Positions 55,328-64,000 of a DNA stretch of 64,000 nt are shown one piece after another. The DNA is from Aspergillus flavus. Lineage: Eukaryota > Ascomycota > Eurotiomycetes > Eurotiales > Aspergillaceae. The DNA is taken from contig NC_092410.1 in the NCBI RefSeq assembly GCF_009017415.1, positions 1,860,001-1,924,000 on the forward strand. Reading direction: 5' to 3'. Both the position numbers and the translations under genes were made by a program. Under the pieces are notes generated by a model. It saw only the letters and a list, made by a program, of their open reading frames with translations. It had not been told where the DNA came from and did no database searches. Position 1 is the first letter of the stretch. Each line of letters starts with the position of its first letter.

Positions 55328-57574
55328 ATGACCAGCATAGATGAACTTTTCAAGGTAAGATATCTGTAATCTATATCAGGTTCATTAGCGCTGATGAAGA
55401 AAGAAACCTACTCCAGCAGCCAGCGCCAAGCGCAAACTAGACGCTACCACAGATCCAAGTACACTTTGTCCTTCTACCTTTTCCTTCGTCGCTTACTGAC
55501 CTTCGACACAAAGATGAACTCTACAAGGCCGCTAAATTAGATGTGAATGGCGATGTGAAATCAAAGGGAAAGGAGCCAATGGTTGAAGACGAGAACGATG
55601 ATGATGGTGAAGCCGGTCCAGAGCTACCTCCGGACTTCGATGCCGAGGATATCCCAGACGATGAGGAAGGGCGCTTTTTCGGAGGCGGCATGGAGCGCCA
55701 GACGGCTCAGGCGATGCAGTACATTGATCAGCAGGAGGAAGGGGATGTTGCGGTAGGTACACCCATGCTCGTGGAGCTGCAGTCCTTGGATGCTGAGAGT
55801 TTGGATTAGCCCGAGAAATTTGATACCACATGGCTGCGACGATTTGCTCTTAATTTCGAGAAGAAGATATCAAAGAATGCCGAATTGCGCGGAAAATATG
55901 AGAATGACCCGCAAAAGTATGCGGTGCATCTGCGCTTCATCAATCTGGGTGGTATACGTGCGATGCTAACTGTATGCCCAGGTTCATGGCCTCGGAAGCC
56001 GACCTAGACAGCGAAATTAAGGGATTATCCATTCTCTCAGAACACCCCGAATTATACGCAGAGTTTTCAAAGCTGGGCTGCGTAAGCTCTTTGATCTCTT
56101 TGCTCTCGCACGAAAACGCAGATATTGCCATTGATGCGATTCAGATCATCAGTGAGTTGACCGACGAAGACGTTGAAGCAGAGCAAGAACAATGGGACAC
56201 ATTGGTAAATGCAATGGTACGCCGCCAAGGTCAATATTTATCATATAATGCTGATATCTGTAGTTGGACGCCGACCTCATCGAACTATTAGCCCAGAACT
56301 TGTCACGGTTGGACGAAGAGTCTGATGTCGACAGAGCAGGGGTTTACTATGTGCTGAGTGGGTTGGCCCTGTTCCTAGACTGACATGAAACTGATACTAA
56401 TTCGTTCAAAGGTGTCCTAGAGAACCTTGCGTCACAGTCATCGCATGCAGAGAGGCTAGGCGATGATTCAAATCTACTTCCTTGGCTGCTGGCTCGCATA
56501 CAGAAGAAGGAAAGACCTGTTAGTCAAAACCAGCAATACTCGGCTGAAATATTAGCCATCCTATTGCAGTCGTCATCCAAGACGCGAAGCAAATTCATTA
56601 GCCTTGAGGGAGTCGATATCCTTCTTCAACTACTCAGCCAGTACCGTAAGCGCGATCCTGCAAAGGATTCAGACGAGGAAGAATTTGTTGAGAACCTGTT
56701 CGACTGCTTGATCTGTCTTGTTGATGAAGAATTCGGGAAGGAAAAGTTTCTTGAGGGCGAAGGTATTGAACTTGCACAAATCATGTTGAAGGAAGGAAAG
56801 TTTAGTAAACCGCGCGCTTTACGAGTCTTGGATCATGCCCTAGGTGGACTGGGAGGCAGGCCCGCGTGCGAAAGATTTGTTGAAGCAGCATGCTTGAGAA
56901 CAGTGTTTGGAATGTTCATGAAAAAGGTATGGTTGCCTCTAGCTTTCTAGATCATGGGCTTGAAACTAAACTCGAACAGCAAGAAAACCAAACGATAGAG
57001 CATTTACTGGGTATCTTTGCTTCGCTTCTGCGTCTCCTACCTGGAGGTTCAGCAGCCCGTATCCGTACTCTTGCTAAGTTCATGGAAAAAGATTATGAGA
57101 AGATTGAGAAGTTAGTCAAGCTGAGGCGCGATTATGCGTCGAGGGTATTGCCTGTTGAACAAGCTATCGAGAAAGAACGAAAGAATTTTACCGAAGAGGA
57201 ACGCGAGGTGATGGCAGTTGAATGGCTCTCTCGGCGATTTGATGCTGGTCTATTCTCCCTCCAGGTTTGTTGCCATTTTTCTAGGAAGGTTGCTCAGAAA
57301 AACTGACATGAAATCGAAAGCTCATTGATGTAATTCTGGCGTGGCTTGTGGCAGAAGATGACGGCGCTAAAAAGAAGGTTGTGTCCCTTCTTGCTGATCG
57401 CGACGAAGGCCTTTCTCTTATTCAAGGTACATTGAAAGGTAAGTTCAGTCCTTCCTTTCTTCCCTGTGGTAAGTGTACTGACATCGTTTAGAACAAATTG
57501 AAGGGCTTTCGGACGATGATCCCGGACAGAAAGATCATAAAGAAATGCTTGAGACTCTTCTACAGTTCTTGTAA
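55328..57574 (+). CDS. Beta-catenin-like protein 1 (CTNNBL1) homologue
   Basis: Ten exons (55328-55354, 55404-55458, 55514-55752, 55810-55916, 55982-56216, 56264-56357, 56412-56926, 56980-57264, 57321-57438, 57492-57574) encode 585 residues, close to human CTNNBL1 (563). In animals this nuclear armadillo-like protein binds the Prp19 spliceosome complex. The N-terminus MTSIDELFK then KPTPAASAKRKLDATTDP carries a basic nuclear-localisation-like stretch. A Asp/Glu-rich segment precedes the armadillo region (SEIKGLSILSEHPELYAEFS, then VSSLISLLSHENADIAIDAI with ISELTDEDVE). YVLSVLENLASQSSHAERLG and LDHALGGLGGRPACERFVEA fit the family core. The C-terminus ends EMLETLLQFL. Exon 1 has only nine codons, and the AAAG acceptor of exon 2 is weak but is the only one giving an open frame. 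Confidence 0.9.
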
Positions 57575-58047
57575 ATGATACTACTAGCATTGGAAGATTT
57601 ATGGGTTTATGTATTATAGCCAATATCATTCCTCGATTCCAATTTCATCGGGGTAAAATCCTATAGTGCCTCAGGCGTAAACTGTATATCACGTGGTATA
57701 TTATCGACTCCCGCGTTAGTCAGCTGATAACGCCAAGACCGCGGTCGAGGCTAGTGGCGGCTCTGCTCAAGATCCATCAGAGTCCGGAGGTGAAGCCCAA
57801 CACTGCGCCATTCATCCCCATCATCACAGTTTGTCTGGGATCTCTCACTTTTCATCCACCTGAGGTTCCCAGCCCACTGACCCTTTCCAACAAGCGTCTC
57901 TTTTCGACAAGGCCTTCCCAGGTGTCACTGCTTCTTTCGGCAGCAAGACAGCCTGTGCGCGGGATCTTTTATTTGGGCGCGTCGCGCTGTTTGCGCTCAC
58001 TGATCGATCCTTTATCTGGGTAGTATTAGTGGCAGAACCTCGTCAAA
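57575..58047. promoter_or_regulatory. Promoter and 5' leader of rpb2
   Basis: A 473-bp gap between two genes on the same strand. The later part is pyrimidine-rich (TCTTTTCGAC and similar), typical of leaders of strongly expressed fungal genes. Confidence 0.5.
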
Positions 58048-61000
58048 ATGGCTGACTATGATGATGCTTACGAGGATGAGTTTTACGATGATATGGAAGA
58101 GGGGATCACCTCGGAGGATTGCTGGACCGTCATCTCGTCTTTCTTCGATACGAAGGGTTTAGTCTCGCAGCAGCTGGATTCTTTCGATGAATTCATTTCA
58201 TCAACAATGCAAGAACTGGTGGAGGAACAAGGCCAAGTAACACTCGATCAGACACTTCCGCCCGACGAAGATGAAGTCGACCCCGTTGTTGTCCGTCGCT
58301 ATGAGCTCAAGTTCGGAACAGTTATGCTTTCCCGTCCCTCCGTCACTGAGGGTGATGGTGCCACCACTATCATGTTGCCCCAGGAAGCTCGTCTCCGAAA
58401 TCTCACCTACGCTAGTCCCCTCTATCTCGGCATTACAAAGCGAATCATGGAAGGCAGAGAGCGGTCAGTTGCTGATCGTGACGACGAGGAGATTGAGGAA
58501 GATGAAGACAGAAAGGCTCGTGGCACCTACCTCCAGTGGGAGCAGAAGGAGCTGCCCGCCGATCAAGCCAAAGAGGAAACCGTTTTCATCGGAAAAGTGC
58601 CTATCATGCTCAAATCCAAGTATTGTATTCTTAAGGACCTCAGCGAGCAGGCTCTGTACAATTGGAATGAATGCCCTTACGACTCCGGTGGTTATTTCAT
58701 CATCAACGGAAGCGAAAAGGTTTTGATTGCCCAGGAGCGAAGTGCAGGTAACACGGTCCAGGTTTTCAAGAAAGCACCACCGAGTCCAACACCATATGTC
58801 GCGGAAATTCGAAGTGCCGTCGAGAAGGGATCTCGACTTCTTTCTCAACTCTCTCTCAAGTTGTTCGCTAAGGGTGATAGTGCAAAGGGTGGATTCGGCC
58901 CTACTATCAGGTCCACTTTGCCCTACGTGAAGACGGACATTCCGATCGTTGTCGTTTTCAGAGCGCTCGGTGTGGTCTCTGACGAGGACATTCTTAACCA
59001 CATTTGCTACGATCGTAACGATACCCCTATGTTGGAAATGCTAAAGCCTTGTATTGAAGAGGGTTTCGTTATTCAAGATCGTGAAGTTGCTTTGGACTTC
59101 ATTGCTAAGCGTGGCTCTTCCCAGTCAAGCATGAATCATGAGCGTCGTGTGAGATACGCGCGTGAAATTATGCAGAAGGAGCTTCTTCCTCATATTTCAC
59201 AGAGCGAAGGTAGTGAGACTCGGAAGGCATTCTTCTTGGGTTATATGGTGCACAGACTTCTGCAGTGTGCTCTGGGCCGCCGGGATGTTGATGACCGTGA
59301 TCACTTCGGAAAGAAGCGTCTCGATCTTGCAGGCCCCCTTCTGGCGAACCTTTTCCGTGTTTTGTTTACCCGAGTTACTCGTGATCTCCAGCGTTACGTC
59401 CAGAGATGTGTTGAGACCAACAGAGAGATCTACCTCAATATTGGTATCAAGGCCAGTACACTGACTGGTGGCTTGAAGTACGCCCTTGCTACTGGTAATT
59501 GGGGCGAACAGAAGAAGGCCGCAAGTGCTAAGGCTGGCGTGTCGCAAGTGCTCAGTCGTTATACCTACGCTTCTACTTTGTCACATCTTCGCCGAACCAA
59601 TACGCCTATTGGTCGTGATGGTAAAATTGCTAAACCCCGCCAGCTTCACAATACTCATTGGGGGTTGGTTTGTCCAGCAGAGACTCCTGAAGGTCAGGCC
59701 TGTGGTCTGGTCAAGAACTTGGCCCTCATGTGTTATGTCACTGTTGGTACACCCAGCGAACCTATCATTGACTTCATGATTCAGCGTAACATGGAAGTTC
59801 TTGAGGAGTTTGAGCCTCAGGTCACTCCCAACGCAACGAAGGTCTTCGTCAATGGAGTGTGGGTCGGTATCCATAGAGATCCCGCCCATCTTGTCAATAC
59901 GATGCAGTCACTGCGGCGACGAAATATGATCTCCCACGAGGTCAGTTTGATTCGTGATATCCGTGAGCGGGAGTTCAAGATCTTCACCGATGCTGGACGT
60001 GTTTGCAGGCCGTTGTTCGTCATTGACAATGACCCGAAGAGCGAAAATTGCGGTGGTTTGGTGTTGAACAAAGAGCACATCCGCAAGTTGGAACAAGACA
60101 AAGAATTACCACCCGACCTCGACCCTGAGGATCGTAGAGAACGTTACTTTGGATGGGATGGGTTAGTGAGATCGGGTGTGGTAGAGTATGTTGACGCCGA
60201 AGAAGAGGAGACGATCATGATTTCCATGACACCGGAAGACCTGGAAATTTCCAAACAGCTTCAGGCTGGCTACGCCCTTCCTGAAGAAGAGCTCGATCCC
60301 AACAAGCGCGTCCGCTCTATACTGAGCCAGAAGGCACATACTTGGACACACTGTGAGATTCATCCTAGTATGATTCTCGGAGTTTGTGCTAGTATCATTC
60401 CATTCCCTGATCACAATCAATCGCCCCGTAACACATACCAGTCTGCTATGGGTAAACAAGCTATGGGTGTGTTCTTGACGAACTTCGATCAGCGTATGGA
60501 GACGATGGCGAATATTCTCTACTACCCTCAGAAGCCACTAGCGACAACACGGTCAATGGAGTTCCTGCGATTCCGTGAATTGCCAGCCGGCCAGAACGCC
60601 ATCGTTGCCATTGCTTGCTATTCCGGTTACAACCAGGAAGATTCAGTTGTTATGAACCAAAGCAGTATTGATCGTGGTCTTTTCCGCAGTCTTTTCTACC
60701 GTACTTACACGGACAGCGAGAAGATGGTTGGTTTGACGGTTGTTGAACGCTTTGAGAAGCCAATGCGACAGGATACGATTGGCATGAGAAAGGGTACTTA
60801 TGATAAACTGGACGAGGATGGTATCATTGCTCCTGGCGTACGTGTCTCTGGTGAGGATATTATTATTGGTAAAACGGCCCCTCTAGCTCCCGACGCGGAG
60901 GAGCTCGGCCAGAGAACCAAAGCCCATACCAAACTGGACGTTTCCACGCCCCTTAGGAGTACTGAGAGCGGTATTGTGGATCAGGTTCTGGTGTCCACCA

Positions 61001-61887
61001 GCAATGATGACTTGAAGTTCGTAAAGGTCCGTATGAGGACTACCAAAATCCCTCAGATTGGAGACAAGTTCGCTTCGCGTCACGGACAGAAGGGTACCAT
61101 TGGTATTACCTACCGTCAGGAAGACATGCCGTTCTCTCGAGAAGGTGTTGCGCCTGATTTAGTCATCAACCCTCACGCCATTCCCTCGCGTATGACTATT
61201 GCTCACTTGATTGAGTGCCAGCTTAGTAAGGTATCAGCCCTGCGTGGCTTTGAGGGTGATGCAACACCTTTTACCGATGTTACTGTCGATTCTGTCTCTC
61301 GTCTACTTCGCGAGCACGGCTACCAGTCTCGCGGATTCGAGGTAATGTACAATGGCCATACCGGCCGGAAGCTAGTGGCGCAGGTGTTCTTGGGACCTAC
61401 GTACTACCAACGTCTGCGACACATGGTCGATGACAAGATTCATGCTCGTGCTCGTGGACCGACTCAGATTTTGACTAGACAGCCCGTGGAAGGTCGTGCC
61501 CGTGATGGTGGTCTCCGATTCGGAGAGATGGAACGTGATTGTATGATCGCCCATGGAGCAAGTGCCTTCCTAAAGGAACGTCTCTTTGACGTTTCTGACC
61601 CGTTCCGCGTCCACATCTGCGATGACTGCGGATTAATGACGCCAGTTGCGTAAGTAATCTCCTCTGCCTCCTGGAAAGATTTTATTGATTTGCAATTGGA
61701 CTAACGATGATCTCCTCGCTGCAGTAAACTGAAGAAGGGACTTTTCGAGTGTCGACTGTGCAACAATAAGCACAGGATTTCGCAGGTGCATATCCCTTAT
61801 GCCGCCAAGCTTCTGTTCCAAGAGCTGGCCTCGATGAACATTGCCGCCCGCATGTTTACCAACCGTTCCGGCGTTTCCGTGCGGTGA
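58048..61887 (+). CDS. rpb2: RNA polymerase II second-largest subunit Rpb2
   Basis: Two exons (58048-61649 and 61725-61887) encode 1254 residues, close to yeast Rpb2 (1224). It forms one half of the Pol II active-centre cleft. Signatures include the N-terminal acidic [75 protein letters not shown] with the conserved active-site acidic residues, and [15 protein letters not shown] in the hybrid-binding region. The C-terminal zinc site has [11 protein letters not shown] in exon 1 and ECRLCNNK in exon 2, so the 75-bp intron falls between the two Cys pairs. The end reads [11 protein letters not shown]. The gene is the standard fungal phylogenetic marker and would identify the species. Confidence 0.99.
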
Positions 61888-63319
61888 GGGGCCGCCGTGA
61901 GGAGTCTATCATACATGCATCTGTACAACCGGCTTTCTTTTCTGTTACGATATGGTCTTACGCGGTGTTTCTCTACATTTTTAATCCTTATCCTCTCAAG
62001 CTTTCTCTGTTGTCCACGAAGAAAACAGATTGGTTTGGCATTTTTCCGGCGTACCGTGGATTCGAGGGATGCTTATTATGGTTTTGGTACTTAAACACAA
62101 CTTCCTTTTCTTGCTGCGGGGGATGATTCTGGAGAAGCGAACATATCTTTGTGTCTTTTCATTGCTTACCATATCAGTATAAAATTTAGAGTACCTTTTT
62201 TATGGAATCCTCCGTTGCTTTCATCCTTGTAGATGCAGCTCTTATCTGCTGGGATCCCGGCTCTTCGACCATTGTTTACATCAATATGATCCAACTCCAA
62301 GCATAGATAGGACACTCACTCGGTTGGAGGGGATGATGGCATCGACCCCTCCTTGAGCAAAAATTTTCCGGTAAACCTTATCACGATCCTGCAGGGAGCG
62401 AGGCAATCAACGTCGACATCCTGTTCGTCGACCGGCATTGACGACGAAAGTTGATGTGATGGGACTCACAGGCGGTAAGTCCGGGATGGTGGTTGGATGG
62501 GCGGTCGACCAATGGACCGGGCCAGTTACCCGCCGACTGGCACGGGTATGGGCGGGGAAGTGAGCGAGAGGACTGGCAATTGGTGGTTGACCATCGTGAC
62601 TCCACCGCCTCCAAGAATAGCAGTGGATGCCGTGTGACGAGAGCCAAACGACAAGCACCTGAGGCTTCCAAAGAGACTGCCTTAAAGATGCCGCAGCCGC
62701 CAGGAAGCCTTGCGCCCTCTTCTCTTCTCTTCCTTTCTTTCTGTTCTTCAGCAAGACTGGTCTTGTTTGAAGCTGCCCTTAGTTTGTTTGGAGACACCTG
62801 TGCACTGGTTGCATTGGTTTAGTTGTTTTGTTCAATTCATTCTACTATACCTTAATAATCATCTTTCTATACTTGCCCCTTCACCTCTTTGATATCAAAA
62901 AAACAAAAATCATACTCAAATCCCCCTAACAGACGAGCTGTGCTCTCTAATACCCCAATTTCCATTATCCACGTCTTGATTTTGACAGTTCAACTTTGTC
63001 GCTGGTCGACGTCTCCATTCAGCAGCTCACAACCTTGCTCAGCCTTGTTCATTTTATCGCCGAGGCTTTTTACTATCTTTTTCTAATTTTCGTGTCGTGG
63101 ACTGGATCCGCGAGCAATACTGTTGGATACCGCAGTCAACCAACCAACAAACCAACACGGACTTGATTGAATCGGCTCTGGTAGTCTTTCGACTCAAGTC
63201 TTATATCTTCTGCATCGAATACTGTGGAAGAGTGCTTTCATCTTTGACTTCGACACGATAACCTATACATTCACCGTGAATATTATTAATCTTTAGTCTA
63301 ACTACGTCAATCATTCAAA
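61888..63319. other. Intergenic region between rpb2 and the CBM48 gene
   Basis: 1.4 kb. The last 500 bp are CT-rich with CAACCAACCAACAAACC-type repeats and are probably the leader of the next gene. Open frames on both strands around 62380-62830 overlap and show no recognisable content. Confidence 0.4.
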
Positions 63320-64000
63320 ATGTCCGCTGTGCAACTCAAGTTCACTCTTCGGACTTCGTCCAATGTCAAGACTGTCCACCTGCTTGGCTCTTGGGACAAC
63401 TACTCCCGCCAGATCCCCCTCTCCAGGGATGAGGGCAAGCCCGGTTCATGGGTTGGCAAGTTCCGCTTCCAGACCTCCATGCTTAAGCTCGGCGGCCGCT
63501 ACTGGTACTATGTGAGCTTGGCCTCTTCGTTCATGATCATTGACCATTACTAATCCTTCTAGTACATCATGGATGGATACCACGTCTCCCATGATCCCGC
63601 CGTTGAGTACACCATTGAGCCAACCACCGGCCGCAAGCTGAACATCCTTGATGTTCCCGGAGGTAGCAAGAAATCCAGCTCTTCTGCCCAGAAGCCCAGA
63701 AGGACCTCCGATGAGGTCGTGAAGGGCCGTGCTCCGTCCCCGTCGAAGATCCATCATCCCAAGCCCTCCAAGCCCTACGCCTCCCGCCAAATCCGGGAGA
63801 CCGACTTCGCTCCTACCATGGAGGACCTCTCCATGCGCTTTGCGGGATCCCGCCTGTCAGACGAGTACTCCCTTTCCAACAGCCCCCCCAGCTCAGTTGG
63901 CTCATCCCTGTCTTCTCGGTCTTCTCGGTCCTCTGGCAGCACCTCTCCCTCATCGCTGTCTTCCATGAGTGACCCAGCTAGCGTCTGCCGCTGCGAGCGC
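63320..64000 (+). CDS. CBM48/AMPK-type glycogen-binding-domain protein, 5' part
   Basis: Two exons are visible (63320-63511 and 63563 to the window edge), giving the first 210 residues; the frame is open at the end, so the gene is truncated by the window. The N-terminal 90 residues form an early-set carbohydrate-binding module 48: KTVHLLGSWDNYSRQIPLSR, then SWVGKFRFQTSMLKLGGRYW and YYYIMDGYHVSHDP across the 51-bp intron. The GSWDNY, YWYYYIMDG and DP positions are those that contact glycogen in AMPK beta subunits. A Ser/Pro/Lys-rich disordered region follows (SPSKIHHPKPSKPYASRQIR, then many Ser). It could be related to AMPK beta (Gal83) or to Crp1/Mdg1-like proteins. The C-terminus needed to tell these apart lies outside the window. 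Confidence 0.8.

Noticed and set aside
55543..55809. In-frame stop after ESLD in the CTNNBL1-like gene
   Set aside because: The stop codon straddles the acceptor of intron 3; splicing from 55752 to 55810 keeps the conserved frame.
62381..62830. Overlapping 109-138-codon frames on both strands
   Set aside because: They overlap each other, lack domains and lie in the probable leader or promoter region of the CBM48 gene.

Overview
The window is nuclear DNA of a filamentous ascomycete, most likely an Aspergillus or another member of the Eurotiales. It has many introns of about 48-70 bp with GTNNGT donors and CTAAC-like branch points, tightly packed genes on both strands, two complete Zn(II)2Cys6 regulators, and proteins that read like Aspergillus rhamnogalacturonase, GalF, Sti1 and Rpb2. 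The genus is my inference from protein resemblance. I rebuilt exon structures by eye; each one listed sums to a whole number of codons.

Left part (1-18.2 kb), accessory: a fucose-lectin-like beta-propeller protein (467-1569), a BTB/POZ protein (2338-3367), then a small apparent secondary-metabolite locus. That locus has a PLP alpha-oxoamine synthase (4375-5776, minus) transcribed divergently from a three-domain NRPS-like enzyme, adenylation-thiolation-reductase (7030-10056, plus), followed by an MFS transporter (11208-12776, minus). The reductase domain has Gln where the catalytic Lys of YxxxK should be. Next come a secreted GH28 rhamnogalacturonase (13260-14944, minus) and an SSU1-type sulfite/anion exporter (16794-18210, plus).

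Middle (18.2-29 kb), regulatory: an 838-residue Gln/Ala/His-rich protein with three AT-hooks (19844-22360), then two Zn(II)2Cys6 transcription factors on the minus strand (23211-25737 and 26154-28707).

Right part (29.7-64 kb), mostly core genes: UDP-glucose pyrophosphorylase galF, a tricalbin-type SMP/C2 membrane tether, the Hsp70-Hsp90 co-chaperone Sti1 with a heat-shock element in its promoter, RNA polymerase III subunit Rpc34, an ING-family PHD protein, nicotinate phosphoribosyltransferase, a fungal-type regulator with no visible zinc cluster, the 57-residue Tom6, a CTNNBL1-like armadillo protein, RNA polymerase II subunit Rpb2, and the 5' part of a CBM48 protein cut by the window edge.

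The best candidate for an undescribed system is the oxoamine synthase / NRPS-like / MFS group at 4.4-12.8 kb. I infer that an amino acid is activated as a carrier-bound thioester and is then either reduced or passed to the PLP enzyme for decarboxylative C-C bond formation, with the MFS protein exporting the product. I saw no CRISPR arrays, rRNA genes, convincing tRNA genes or intact transposons.
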